A stretch of 64,000 nucleotides of DNA from Scilla litardierei (GCA_030789695.1 CM061142.1:357715486-357779485), one strand, 5' to 3'; counted from the stretch's first letter, positions 1-11,410 are shown. Notes: generated by a model from the letters alone, not told the origin. Program-made: numbers and translations.

Positions 1-768
1 CAGCGGGCGCTGCAAGCGGCGATGCGGGGGCTTGCTTCGGTCGTGCGCTGAGATTTGCGGGGGTGGCCGTCGGTCGTGCACGTTGCGATCGTCGCAACGT
101 TGCGACGAAGCTTTAGAAGATGAAACGGCGGCTAGGGTTTTGAGCAATGACGGAAATACTTTGCCTAGGGCTAACTTAAATAGGTTAGAGCTAGGTTTAG
201 GGTTTGGGTTCGGAAAAATAGTATTAAAATAATTTAAAATAATTAATTTACTTAAAAATTACTCTCCTCTCCCTCACACGAAATTGGGGCGGCCAAAAAT
301 TCTGAAAATTTGCCAGAAAATTATTTAATACGTTATTATAATATAGTAATTTTATTGTAATTAAAACTTTTATAAAAATAGGTTTTAAAATTATTTAAAG
401 CTTTCAAAAAAATAGAAAATAGGTCAAATTAAGTCCAAAAATTATAAAATAATTCTGGTGTGTTCTAGATGACTAAAGAAAGATAGTGGAGAAGACGGAT
501 CTTCATTTTGATGTCGAGAGACGAAACTAAAAATAGAAACGTCTCGTGTCAAAACAGAAAGTCGCGACGTCACGTCAAATAAGTTAGTATCGCGGAAGAA
601 CGACTCGAGATACGTCGTTCCAAAGTCGTTTCACAATCTAATACTTTCAGAGACGATCACGACGACATATCACACAAAAACGTTCAAAAACAAATAAAGT
701 CTAAAATAAACACGTGCACGATCAACAGCACGTGCACGAAGAAGGTACGATAGAAACAGGTCGTTACA
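1..768 (-). repeat. 3' LTR of LARD-1 (partial)
   Basis: This is the first 768 bases of the LTR in minus-strand sense; the rest is left of the window. It is near-identical to 6308-7075. It holds a repeated CGTGCACG/GCACGTG block (about 713-740) that includes G-box-like ACGT cores. About 1.2% difference between the two LTRs indicates a fairly young insertion. Confidence 0.88.
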
Positions 769-785
769 TTCTACCCACCTTAGAA
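769..785 (-). other. polypurine tract of LARD-1
   Basis: The minus strand reads TAAGGTGGGTAGAA directly before the LTR start TGTAACG. The same tract precedes the 3' LTRs of LARD-2 (31973-31987) and LARD-3 (57326-57338), which fixes the orientation of all three elements. Confidence 0.8.
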
Positions 786-2397
786 ATGATTCCGCCCTCG
801 GAATCACTCACACTAGTAATAATCACCCATATAACCCTTACACCCGCAACTATCATATCTGCTCATAAAGATTTCTAATCCTGTAACTTCGAATAACGTT
901 CCTCAATAATACCCCATAATCCATCTTTTCACTGGCAAAGCCACGACTAAACTCACCTCCTAATAATATAGTTCCATCACTACCGTTCCAATTTCCAACT
1001 CCAAGTTCTCATAGAAATAATAACATCTTCTGATATCGTACCACTCCACTAAGCATCATCATCGCTCATTAATATCTTTTGAATTTCTAAACCTTTTCCC
1101 AACATTAATAAATCTCCAAAAAAAACGCGATTCTAGTCATCCACCAATCCAAGACAAAACATTTGTCTATCCTATAATACCTTCACCAATCAGCAATCGT
1201 CGTGTCTTCAGTACATTCTCGTCATATCTCCCCATAAATTATCCACCAAATAATTTTGATCTGTCAGAATTACCCCTCATCCTGCTCACTATAACTAATC
1301 CCAACCAATACTAAGTCCGACTGCCTAATCATCCATTTATCTCCACACGTCGTGTTATTCCCAATGTCTTCTCACGTCAACTCAACAATCAAGTCTCGAT
1401 GCTAATAAAAGCTCTACTCAATCTCATGATCATCTTAACTCCTACCATACTCCGCAGCCATCCCTATCTACCATTCGTCTAAGCCTCAAATCTGATAAGT
1501 TCTCATCTCCTCGCATATAATTTCATCCGACCAGAATTTTTCTTTGAGTCCGTCTCACATCAGTATTTTAAATAAGTCTGAGACAGTTCATTCTTTTCAT
1601 CCAAAAAAAAAATATTCTAATCCATCATCCTTGTATTCCCAAAATCAATTAATCATTGCCATAATAAAACGCATCTCACTCCAAGCCTACCTGCAAACAA
1701 AATCCTACAACGATAATAGCTAGGCCCAATTAATATAACAATCATAAACATGAAAATCTTTGTTTAAGGAAGAAAGAAGAGAAGAGAAAGAGAGACTTCA
1801 AGGCCAAAGAAATATTTTAAAACATTTGGAAAAACGTGTGGCGTTGCGGTAATGGATGAGGGAGGTTAAGTGATTTGTGATCTTGTGAGCTAGTTTTAAA
1901 AAAAAACTTTAAAGGTTTGGTTTAAAGAAAACAAAGTTTTGATATGATTCTCATACAACCAAGATAAACCATTCATTAAAATTAAAACTCAGTCTAAGGA
2001 TCTGCATGCGATGACACCATTCATATAAGTATGAATACCGTCATTCAGACAACTTCCAGCATACCATGGTTAACACTGAGTACACATTCAAGACACAGGA
2101 GACAAACATCAGGATCCTAAAGATGACACACTCATACAGGTCTACACACTCTACCTATACTCAGGCACTGCAACGACATCACCTACCAGAGGGCCTAATA
2201 CTAAACTGGAGATAGCATGGATAACTACAAGGTCTAATGTCTAGATAAAAGAAGGAAAGAAAACCAAATCAAAAGCGGAACGATATAAGATCGGAAGGAA
2301 CGAGTTCAAATAAGGAAAGATAAGGAGGTAGTTGGTTGGGTGGAAAACGATTGTTTGGCAAATGGAAATAAGTTTTCACAAAGATTTTGAGATGTGG

Positions 2398-3490
2398 TCA
2401 CGAGGAACATAGATCAGATATGATAATAATAATAAAAATAATTGAAATTCCACCTAGTCCAGAAAATATTTTAAAAGTATGAACTGTAAGTGATTTAGAA
2501 ATAGATCTGGTAGCCCAGAAAAATATAAATTGAATTATCAAAATGTTAACACGGTTTTGAAAATGAAAACATGAAAGATACCGATTTGAAATAATTACCA
2601 GATAGTAACTTGAAAGTTGACGACCAAAGGGGATTTCAAAATCTAAGAAGGAACTTTTAATCGAAAAGCAATAAATTTTAAATATATATAATAAAGGGTT
2701 TTCAAGGAAGTTAAACCGAGCGAAGAATTTAATAATGGGTTTCGAAAACAAGAAATAAAGGAAATAAAAGTGGGATGAGGTAGCGATTGTTTTGTAAATG
2801 AAAATGAATTTAAACAAAGGTTCTTGAAGTATGAGCACGATGAATATAGAGATGTTTATATGTAAGAAATTTAAAATCCCCCCTTTGTTTTAGAAAAATA
2901 TTCTAAAGTACGTACGTGAATGGTTAAAATAAATATCGTAGGTAGAAAAAAATGATATATTGAATTCCTGAAATGATAACAAAGTTTTAAAACTAAAATA
3001 CGATGGATACTGATTCGAAAATAAGTACGAGGTCGTAACTTAAAACTTTTACGACCGAAAGGTTTCAAAATTCGCGAAAGGATTTTAAATCAACCGAAAG
3101 TAAGAAATTTTAAATAAAAAGTTTTCAAAGAAGTCAAATTGGGCGGAGAATTTAATAATGAATTTCGAAAATACTTTTAAAGGAAGCAGGTTTTGGGAAA
3201 GGGAAAAATTCGAAAATAAGTACAAGATAGTAGAAATAAATTGTGTAGTTTATAAAAGTAATATATATATTTTAGAAACAAGGCAAATAAAACTGAATTT
3301 GAGGAATAATGATTTAAAACGAGTGCGAGATATTGACTTAAAATTTTTACGTCCCAGAAAACTCCAAGTCAATTAAAAGTTTTAACTCGATCCAAAACAG
3401 CAAATTTTAAATATATAATATAGGGGTTTTCAAAGAAATCAATCTGGAGCGAAAACTTAATAAGGAAAGTCGAAAATAATTTTAGAGAAG
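2398..3490 (-). repeat. degenerate tandem repeats inside LARD-1
   Basis: A block reading roughly AAATTTTAAATATATA..GGGTTTTCAAAGAAGTCAA..GCGAAGAATTTAATAA..TTTCGAAAA recurs near 2671, 3106 and 3403, so the spacing is about 435 and 297 bases. The flanking sequence of each block also lines up (for example a run near GATACCGATTCGAAAATAAGTAC). Copies are strongly diverged. Equivalent repeats in opposite orientation occur in LARD-2 (28520-30700) and LARD-3 (46200-46700). Confidence 0.65.
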
Positions 3491-4041
3491 GTAGAATTGG
3501 TCAGGGAAGGGATTCGAAGGATTGGTGATGATCGTCAGGAAACGATCACGAGAGTCGAGAGAAAGGAAAAATGATCGCATGAAGATTACGCTTAAGATAT
3601 GAATCGTGAAGAGCCACGATGGGACTCTATGGTCGATAGCACAAAATTTGCAAGGATCAGAGGGATGCTGGAGGACAAGGGTTCTAATCATCGGGTCGTC
3701 TAAAGATTTGGATAACTCAGCTCAAAGGCTTCCTATGAGCTAGATTATAATCAGGATCTAAAGAGGGGGTTCCTAAGAGAATCGAGGTTACGTTCTGCTG
3801 GGCCCGAAGTCGATGGATCCGAGCGAAAGACAAAGAGAGAAGGACTCTAGAAATTCTAGCACGATCGGAGTCAAATGGGGATGCTAAAATAGTCTAGGAC
3901 GAGGACGACTAAATCTTAACCAAGGCATCCGACTATCAACCTGGGACGTCTACCTAAGTCTTCCTACTATCTAAGACTTGGAAACTAATTCAGACTTGTA
4001 CGTGGATATCAATGAATGCGGTACTTTTATTGTTCCGAACT

Positions 4042-4074
4042 TTTGCAAGACCTGCCTGGGCCACCACTAAAACC
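4042..4074 (-). other. candidate primer-binding segment of LARD-1
   Basis: The minus strand immediately after the LTR reads GGTTTTAGTGGTGGCCCAGG. All three LARDs keep a TGGTGG core eight to nine bases into the internal region. It is where a tRNA primer site should be, but I cannot match it to a particular tRNA. Confidence 0.35.
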
Positions 4075-4841
4075 TGTCACGCCCCGCTTCCCAAAATGGA
4101 CGGAGGCGAAGCGTGACAAGGCCCGCTTAGGCCAGAGCTTAGAAGCTCGGACCCAATAAGCGTCTGTAGAGGTACCATTTTAAAAGATTTTCAGGTTCTT
4201 GCATTTTTATAGTTCGAAACAACAAAAGTACAGAAAAGGAATTTGCATTCATTAAATTAGAGATATGATATCCAACAAGTACAAAGTCTAAAAAGAAGCC
4301 TAAGCATGGCAACAGACTATCTAAAAGAAAACTGAAAGTAATAACCTCTATAAGTGGCGACTAAAAGACCTCAAGGTCTGGTCCTTGTCAGGCACGTGCT
4401 CTGATGACGACGTCCTCGGCTCCACGTACTCCAGCGAGTCTGCCTCGTCCACGAACTCTGGCTCAACGCCTGACGTACAGCACCCAAGAAAAAGGAACTG
4501 TACGTCAGGTAAAGTCTACAAGAAGGGTTAGACTTTACTGCAAGTGCATCAACTTTTTAGACAACGTTTTACTGGTTGATTAGCATGCTGGGGTTACAAC
4601 AAGTACGAGAGAAGTAACGTAGCAGGAAAGTAAAGCGCAACAAGTAGTAGTTGTAGCGTGTGCTACCAACTACGGGACTAGCCTACAGGTGTCAAGACAA
4701 GACGTGACGTGACGGAAGCAAGGCAGGACAAGACAAGTGAGACACGAAAGGGTTCACGCCTTACGGTTCGAGGGGGATCAGACCCTCTTACCGTGCGCAC
4801 GCTCAACCCAACCCCAAACCCCAAGACAAGACAAGACAAGA

Positions 4842-5076
4842 TATCCGTACAAGGGATCACTCGCTCTAGCTTGGCAAGTGCCCTATTGCCCGCAGGCTGA
4901 GAATCCGTACAAGGGATCACTCTCTCTAGCTTGGAGAGTGCCCTATTGCCCTCGGGCTGTGTATCCGTACAAGGGATCACTCTCTCACCTTGGAGAGTGC
5001 CCTATTGCCCGCAGGCTGTGAGTCTGTACAAGGGATCACTCGGCGAGTGCCCTATTGCCCAGCGGGCTGTGCAAGA
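4842..5076. repeat. 60-bp minisatellite in LARD-1 LTR, about four copies
   Basis: The unit starts ATCCGTACAAGGGATCACTC and continues through a GAGTGCCCTATTGCCC segment. Copies begin near 4842, 4902, 4962 and 5022, an exact 60-bp period. The unit is self-complementary in part (GGGCAATAGGGCACTC against GAGTGATCCC). Related units sit at the same LTR position in LARD-2 (27205-27350) and, more diverged, LARD-3 (44680-44835). Confidence 0.85.
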
Positions 5077-5937
5077 CGGGACGTGACGTGACACGACAGG
5101 AAAGGTTATTCTAGGGTGTCCACACACACGCACACACATGATAGCCCTACAGCATCAAAAATTGTTGTTGTCAGGCTCAGACTTCGTCGTCAAGTCTGAG
5201 CCGTCAAGAGTCGTCCCGGACGCTATCATTTCACGTCCGGTTCTATTTGTTCACATTTAATAGTTCTAACCAACTAAGGCCTAAACACGGCCAAAAGTGC
5301 AAGTGGATACACTTGCCTGAAATGGCGAGTGTGTCGTCCTCTCGAAGCGTCTCGTCCAAGCATCTCGTCCAAGCGTCTCGTCCGCAGAAGTCCGTCTGAA
5401 ATATCGCCACGGCGACGATGTCAGGTCTCAAATTCATCAAGTCCTATTAGGTTTCGTTTCTAGGTTTTTGGGACTATCCTATTCGTCAAAAGTCACTTTT
5501 TGATGTATCAACCTAATCGACGATCTATCCTATGTGCACAGTCAAATTAGTCCGTTCGTCAATTTTCTATGTTCGTACAACGTTTTACAGGAGCTGAAAA
5601 TTAAATTTAGTTCAAGTTGACGGTTTTTAGTTTAGGGTTCAGTCAGCTATTGTGGGGGTTTCTACGAGTTTCGGGGAACCAACTTGAACCGGAGTTTGCC
5701 GTAGAATGGATGTCGTGTCTGATCGGAGCACTCCACAGCTTCAGATCTGGTCCTCGCACGATTCTCCAAAAGTCCAAACTTGCGACGAAGGCCTACGACG
5801 TGTCGCAACATCGTAAACGGCAAATCCGCGAAGTAGCACGTCCAAGTGGGGCCCACATCAGTGCTAGGGGTCCAAGGGGGCCCACAACACCTCAGGAGCG
5901 CTTGGGGGGCCCACCACAGAAGTTGGAGTGGGAGAAA

Positions 5938-6420
5938 TGATGTTGCGACGAAGTTGGGTCGGTCGGACTTGGTCGGTGCAGGGGTTCCTCTCGGTCAGAC
6001 CGAGAGGGGCTCTCGGTCGTGCACTGAGCAGCGCAGCGGGGTCGGTTGCAGCGGGGGTGCGAGGAGAATCGTCGGTCTGACCGACAGATCCCATCGGTCG
6101 CAGCGGGCGGGCCAAGTTGCAGCGTTGCAACTTGCAACGAGGCGGAGCGGAGAGCGGGTGCGGGGCGGCCTCTCGGTCGCTGCGGGCGGACCCATCGGTC
6201 GGGCGCTAGGGCGATGCGGAGCGGTGCAGCGGAGCGGCCAAGCGACTGTTCTCTCGGTCAGACCGAGAGAAGGCCTCGGTCGGAGCGGGCGACAGCGGGG
6301 GGCGATGCAGCGGGCGCTGCAAGCGGCGATGCGGGGGCTTGCTCCGGTCGTGCGCTGAGATTTGCGGGGGTGGCCGTCGGTCGTGCACGTTGCGATCGTC
6401 GCAACGTTGCGACGAAGCTT
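5938..6420. repeat. GC-rich palindromic block in LARD-1 LTR
   Basis: The block is dense in CTCGGTC/GACCGAG and GCAGCGGGC motifs, including the inverted pair CTCGGTCAGACCGAGAG at about 5992-6007 and again at 6250-6266. No reading frame resembles a known protein. It differs from the blocks at the comparable place in the LARD-2 and LARD-3 LTRs. Confidence 0.6.
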
Positions 6421-7075
6421 TAGAAGATGAAACGGCGGCTAGGGTTTTGAGCAATGACGGAAATACTTTGCCTAGGGCTAACTTAAATAGGTTAGAGCTA
6501 GGTTAAGGGTTTGGGTTCGGAAAAATATTATTAAAATAATTTAAAATAATTAATTTACTTAAAAATTACTCTCCTCTCCCTCACACGAAATTGGGGCGGC
6601 CAAAAATTCTGAAAATTTGCCAGAAAATTCTTTAATACGTTATTATAATATAGTAATTTTATTGTAATTAAAACTTTTATAAAAATAGGTTTTAAAATTA
6701 TTTAAAGCTTTCAAAAAAATAGAAAATAGGTCAAATTAAGTCCAAAAATTATAAAATAATTCTGGTGTGTTCTAGATGACTAAAAAAAGATAGTGGAGAA
6801 GACGGATCTTCATTTTGATGTCGAGAGACGAAACTAAAAATAGAACCGTCTCGCGTCAAAACAGAAAGTCGCGACGTCACGTCAAATAAGTTAGTATCGC
6901 GGAAGAACGACTCGAGATACGTCGTTCCAAAGTCGTTTCGCAATCTAATACTTTCAGAGACGATCACGACGACATATCACACAAAAACGTTCAAAAACAA
7001 ATAAAGTCTAAAATAAACACGTGCACGATCAAAAGCACGTGCACGAAGAAGGTACGATAGAAACAGGTCGTTACA

Positions 7076-8072
7076 AGTTGCTTGGTTGTTCGTCGTCTGG
7101 TCTCCTCTCGTCTGATATTTCTGTTGATGATATCTCTTCGTTGGATCAGTCCGTTCTCGCCGATATCTTCCATGTGATCCCTCATGCTTTCATTGGTGTC
7201 CCATCAAAGTCATTCAAACCGAATGCTTGGGTGCTCAATCTAATCCTGGAGTCGTGCTTGCTTCCCAAGTACGGCTCATCATCTCTGCCATCCCAGCCCT
7301 TCCTCAAGTTGATTTACGCTCTTTTCTTTGGTTGCGAGATTAATTGGGCTTGCATTATACTCGATAAGATGGAGTCTTTCGAGTGTATCGCAAGTCCACT
7401 AAATATGTGCATATCCCTTATCCTTGTCTGCTGACTTTGGTGTTTCGTCATTTCCACGTGCCTTTGCCTCCTGACGATGAGCGTCCACTTGGTCCTCCCC
7501 TGAACGCGACGGCCGTAAAGAAATCTCTTGTGACACTCCGTCACGTGCAGAGGACGACTCCTTCAACTTCTCAGGGCACATCTTCTGCATATGCCACTCC
7601 TAAACCTCCCACCACACTTGATGATCTCGCTCATTCAGTTCGTCGTCTCGAGTCTCGGTATGCTCGTTCCGAGGAGATTCTGTGTCGTATTGCTCATGTT
7701 ATTGGTGTTAAGGTCCCTCCTCCTGTTTCTGAGGATGAGGAGATGGATGATGAGGATATCGATGAGCTCGTTGATTCTCTTGCTCGTGGCGCTGAGGCCA
7801 CTCCTGCTGCTGCTACCACATCTGTTGCTTGAGCTGCCACTTCTTCAGGTCCTCCAGAGTCTTCTGCTCCAGTGGACGAGTCTACTGCTACTCCAGAGAC
7901 GTCTGCTCCTGTTGACGTTCCTGTTGATACCTCTGCCATTAAGCCTGCTGTTGTTGTTTCCACTCCTGCCCTGACGATTCCTTCAGTTGACACTCCACTC
8001 CTCCCAGCAGAGCCTGAGTCTACTCCTTCGACTGGACCTCCGGAGACTGCTGATCCTACCACTACTTCTTGA
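7076..8072 (+). pseudogene. broken retrotransposon-associated ORF (plant 'putative transposon protein' type)
   Basis: Translation from the LARD-1 boundary reads through a segment with IPHAFIGVPSKSFKPNAWVL, LPSQPFLKLIYALFFGCEIN and, after a one-base frame change near 7375-7383, YVHIPYPCLLTLVFRHFHVP. This order (hydrophobic helix, 'liYal..g..iN', then 'iPYp.LLt.vF.hf.VP') recalls the conserved domain of putative plant transposon proteins found in non-autonomous LTR elements (Transposase_32-like; assigned from memory, not searched). A Ser/Thr/Pro-rich acidic tail follows, with an in-frame TGA at 7830-7832 before the reading resumes to 8072. The 5' end is cut off by LARD-1. Frameshift plus stop plus truncation mean no product. 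Confidence 0.5.
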
Positions 8073-8848
8073 GAGTCTGTTTGGAGGACTCTCCGATGCC
8101 CCTTGGTTGATTCATCTTTTAGAGAGAGTTTTGGGTTAGGACAGGGTTGGTGGTGTTTTCTGATGTTTTTTGGATGTGTTGATGTTTGATGTCGATGTTG
8201 TATCATTTTTGGATGTATGTTGATGCTGTTGATGTCGATGATGGATTGTGACTTTTTGATGTTGATATACTATGTGACATTTTGATGTAGTCGATGTACT
8301 TTGTGACTTTGATGTTATGGAGTCGATGTATCTTTTGGTTGTACTCATGATGCTTCATATATATATATATATACATCGTTGTTCTCTTTTACTTCGTTGT
8401 GCACATTTTATATTCATTTTAATGTCTATGATATTCGATTTCATTACTCGACGATAATAACTTGGTTAAAAAGAATTTATTTCTATGAAAACATAGAATT
8501 GTTTTCCATGCACTAATTTAACCAAAATGTTGATATTGGAGAGCACGTTCCTTTTCTCAATAAGTGAATTTTATTTGGTATTGTGATGATTTCATTTTTT
8601 TTCACTTTTGGATAATGGTCAATTTGGCACACCTTGATTTTCTTCGTGTATTTTTGTTTCTTGGTGTCTTTTGGACCATCGTCGTATTCTTCGACTCCCG
8701 GTGTTGGATTTTTCTTTTGCCTTGTTGTTGTCGTTGTATGCCCCCCACTCTTTTTGGATAATGCCAAAGGGGGAGAGATAGTAATAATGACAAGGGCAAA
8801 ATGAAAATTTAACTCTATTGTCCATGAATCTAATTTATTATGTTAGAT
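8073..8848 (+). repeat. 3' non-coding tail and LTR start of the element hosting LARD-1
   Basis: After the ORF there is a TGATGTTGATGTCGATG-rich low-complexity run (8150-8350), a short TA repeat (8357-8372), and then a polypurine tract at 8766-8778 (AAAGGGGGAGAGA in the context ATGCC...). This 'GCCAAAGGGGGAGA' context is typical of SIRE-type Ty1/copia elements just upstream of the 3' LTR. What follows to the N run would be the first part of that LTR. Confidence 0.5.
8766..8778 (+). other. polypurine tract, SIRE-type
   Basis: Thirteen purines in a TGCCAAAGGGGGAGAG context; element E has the matching tract at 41928-41940. It marks the end of an internal region read on the plus strand. Confidence 0.6.
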
Positions 8849-9348
8849 NNNNNNNNNNNNNNNNNNNNNNNNNNNNNNNNNNNNNNNNNNNNNNNNNNNN
8901 NNNNNNNNNNNNNNNNNNNNNNNNNNNNNNNNNNNNNNNNNNNNNNNNNNNNNNNNNNNNNNNNNNNNNNNNNNNNNNNNNNNNNNNNNNNNNNNNNNNN
9001 NNNNNNNNNNNNNNNNNNNNNNNNNNNNNNNNNNNNNNNNNNNNNNNNNNNNNNNNNNNNNNNNNNNNNNNNNNNNNNNNNNNNNNNNNNNNNNNNNNNN
9101 NNNNNNNNNNNNNNNNNNNNNNNNNNNNNNNNNNNNNNNNNNNNNNNNNNNNNNNNNNNNNNNNNNNNNNNNNNNNNNNNNNNNNNNNNNNNNNNNNNNN
9201 NNNNNNNNNNNNNNNNNNNNNNNNNNNNNNNNNNNNNNNNNNNNNNNNNNNNNNNNNNNNNNNNNNNNNNNNNNNNNNNNNNNNNNNNNNNNNNNNNNNN
9301 NNNNNNNNNNNNNNNNNNNNNNNNNNNNNNNNNNNNNNNNNNNNNNNN
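8849..9348. other. assembly gap, 500 N
   Basis: Exactly 500 consecutive N, a conventional placeholder. It falls within LTR sequence, a usual place for assembly collapse, so the true length is unknown. Long ORFs predicted across it are meaningless. Confidence 0.98.
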
Positions 9349-9696
9349 TGATGTGAGCTTGGTCTAGCTATTTTCTTCAGACCACCTCTCTTTAAGTCGT
9401 CTGAAGTATTGTTCCCAAACGTCTAAATAGTTGATCAGCCGTCTGGGAACCCTTCTTCAAATGTCTGATGCCTTGGATTTTCTGTCCATTTATAGTCGTT
9501 AGGCTGTGATTTTTTGGATTTACTTTCTTGGTTTTTGTACCAATTTGAGAGTGTATTTAACCTAGTTTGAGAGGCAGATTTGAGCACTCACCACTTCAAA
9601 CATTTGAGAACATTAGAGAGTGCATTTTTTAGGGTTTTAATTTAAGAGATTTCTCTTCCCTCATTCTCTCTTTCATTTATTCACTTAAGAAAAGTA
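9349..9696 (+). repeat. SIRE-like 5' LTR fragment of element E, part 1
   Basis: AT-rich sequence with short palindromic GTCTGA/TCAGAC motifs (CAGACCACCT, AGTCGTCTGAAG), a TTTATAGTCG stretch and a T/C-rich leader. It stops at AAGTA, which is repeated at 35889-35893 where LTR-like sequence resumes. I read it as the left part of the LTR continued at 35894-36476 and 38855-38868. The left boundary is lost in the gap. Confidence 0.5.
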
Positions 9697-11038
9697 TGTC
9701 ACGTCCTGCTTCCCATTGTACTTGGGAGCGAGAACATGAGCGGGTTCGCATGTGTTTAAAGCAAAGAAGAAGTACATTTTTTATTTCTTCTTTGACTTAA
9801 GCACAATAAGCGTTTTGCGTTTAGCAATTCAGGCAGTTGCACTCTAAACTTTAGAAACAGCACGAATAATGATTACCATTTTATTCCAGCGTTAAAAAAC
9901 AGAGTAGACAAAGAATTAAGGCCTAGCATGGGCGTACAATTTATTATCGGATGCGACACCTGAACACAACATATATAAATAAGTAGAGACTGCAGCGGTG
10001 CTCTAGTGTTCAGCATGGAGGATCTTGGTGTCCTCGTAACTCCGGTCAGTTGAGTCTCCCTCTAATGTGGGATCCTCAAAAGTGGAGTCTTCAATGTAGC
10101 CTGACCCTGAACCTAACATATATTTCACATTTAAATTTGAAATATATGTCAGCGAGAAAGCTCGGCAAGATTTTAAAGTAGTGAAAAGTTATTAACTTGA
10201 GAAGGAAACAAAAGAGTGTTAGTACACAGTTATGAGTAAACGAAATTTAAAGTTTGAGCATGCTGAAATAATTAACATATGATATGTGTTTTAAAGGAAT
10301 TAAACATAGTTACAAATGGAATACTTTCAGTTACTTGTGCTCGTGCAAGTCCATGTCTGAGTAAGTCAAGCGTTCTCGATATACCCTATCATCAGGGGTT
10401 TACCGTGACACTTCTTGCCATCACTAACCTAGAAAATGGCCAAGATGCTTGCTTCCATTAGTGTGTTGTGGAAGTAGCCATAATGTGTACAAGACACACT
10501 TACCGACTCTACTACATGAACCAACCCCACCCAAGTGTCTGTATAGTCTTCGGCTAGGTTCATCTCATCTGTATTTGATGATGTCACATATGTATTTCGA
10601 GGGTTGTGTCATACCCTCTGTCTAGTTTAGTTCGTTATCTTAACATGCATATAGTAAATTGTTCCAGCAACAACAACTTTATTACGTGTCCATTTAAATA
10701 ACAAGTAATTAATGAAAACATGCAGTTCAGTTTCGCATTTCAGTTACGATAAAATACTTGCATGACGGGTGGTTGGGTGTCCAGTCGGTCGTAACGAGAG
10801 GCGCGATTGTTTCTGCCAAGTCGGATTTTTAATTGGTTAAAGTGGTTCATAATGAATCAATCAGAATATTAAGTTTTACCATTATCTAGTTGTTTTATAC
10901 AATATATCTTATTATATAACTACATATATGTATACTGCATGTATACTGCTGCTTATTAATGTATACATCATATTAATTACTGATTATTAACTTTTGCATT
11001 ATAAGCATATTAGCACATTATTTAGTTATATAAGAACA

Positions 11039-11075
11039 CTAGTCATAACCCATGCCCGCGGGCACGGTTCATTTA
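11039..11075 (-). other. Helitron-type 3' terminus (minus strand)
   Basis: On the minus strand: hairpin CCGTGCCCGCGGGCATGG, GTTATGA, CTAG, then host T. There is one mismatch in the stem. The expected A/T host dinucleotide is present across the excised block (A at 11038, T at 35598). Confidence 0.6.
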
Positions 11076-11189
11076 AAATTTTCCCCAGCTTAATCTTTGT
11101 TCCCCCAAAAAAATTTTCCTTGGCCAAAACTTAAAATTACAACAAATTAGCGTAAAAATATTACACAGCACATGCTCCTTTAGCGCGAA

Positions 11190-11410
11190 AAAACAAATTC
11201 GACACAGGTGCCTTCGACATGAAAAACAAATTCGGCGCAGACGCCTTCGACGTGGAAAAAAATTCAGCGTAGTAGCCTTCGGCGCAGAACAACAAATTGG
11301 CATAGAACAACAAATTCGACACAGGCGCCTTCGACGTAGAACTACAAATTAGCGTAAATTAATTAAGCATGTGCCTTCAGCGCAGGCACCTTCAGCACGT
11401 CACGCTCGTG
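11190..11410. repeat. degenerate 34-bp tandem repeats
   Basis: The unit is approximately AACAAATTCGGCGCAGGCG followed by CCTTCGACGTGGAA, with copies near 11192, 11226, 11258, 11293 and 11307. The CGCAGGCGCCTTCGGC core also appears around 12073-12135 on the far side of the CHMP1 fragment, so the fragment sits inside a repeat field. The segment 11076-11190 is plain AT-rich sequence. Confidence 0.6.

Larger units (their letters stand above)
769..4074 (-). repeat. LARD-1 internal region, non-coding
   Basis: There is no ORF above 146 codons and no gag or pol motif in any frame. The part at 770-1750 is C/T/A-rich and low in G on the plus strand; it corresponds in reverse complement to the late internal region of LARD-3 (for example the GAGTGATTCC...GGAATCA...AAGGTGGGTAG stretch). 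The part near 4030-4074 carries the conserved post-LTR sequence GGTTTTAGTGGTGGCCCAGG in minus sense. Small ORFs here are chance frames in A-rich sequence. Confidence 0.75.
1..7075 (-). mobile_element. LARD-1, non-coding LTR retrotransposon (minus orientation, cut by window start)
   Basis: Two direct copies of one sequence, 1-768 and 6308-7075, are collinear without indels and differ at about nine positions by eye. They bracket an internal region with no long ORF. Read on the minus strand the LTR begins TGTAACGACC at 7075 and ends GGGGCGTGACA at 4075, so the complete LTR is 3001 bp. The internal region is 3306 bp, with a polypurine tract beside the 3' LTR. The lack of gag or pol with full cis signals fits a large retrotransposon derivative (LARD) mobilised in trans. 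The five bases after 7075 are AGTTG; the matching target copy would lie left of the window. Superfamily is not shown by any protein; the termini resemble Ty3/gypsy-type LTRs. Confidence 0.85.
4075..7075 (-). repeat. 5' LTR of LARD-1 (3001 bp)
   Basis: On the plus strand it starts TGTCACGCCCCG and ends GGTCGTTACA; these are the LTR end and start in element sense. From left to right it holds the R/U5-like part conserved in LARD-2 and LARD-3, a 60-bp minisatellite (4842-5076), a GC-rich block (5938-6420) and an AT-rich U3 ending with the CGTGCACG inverted repeat. The ORFs of 60-170 codons inside it are products of the minisatellite and the GC-rich block. Confidence 0.87.

Noticed and set aside
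4678..5021. ORFs with repeated 'PYCPQA' peptides in LARD LTRs
   Set aside because: They are translations of the 60-bp minisatellite; both strands are open and the repeat is a multiple of three by chance.
8818..9367. 177-codon ORFs spanning the N run
   Set aside because: Made of unknown bases.
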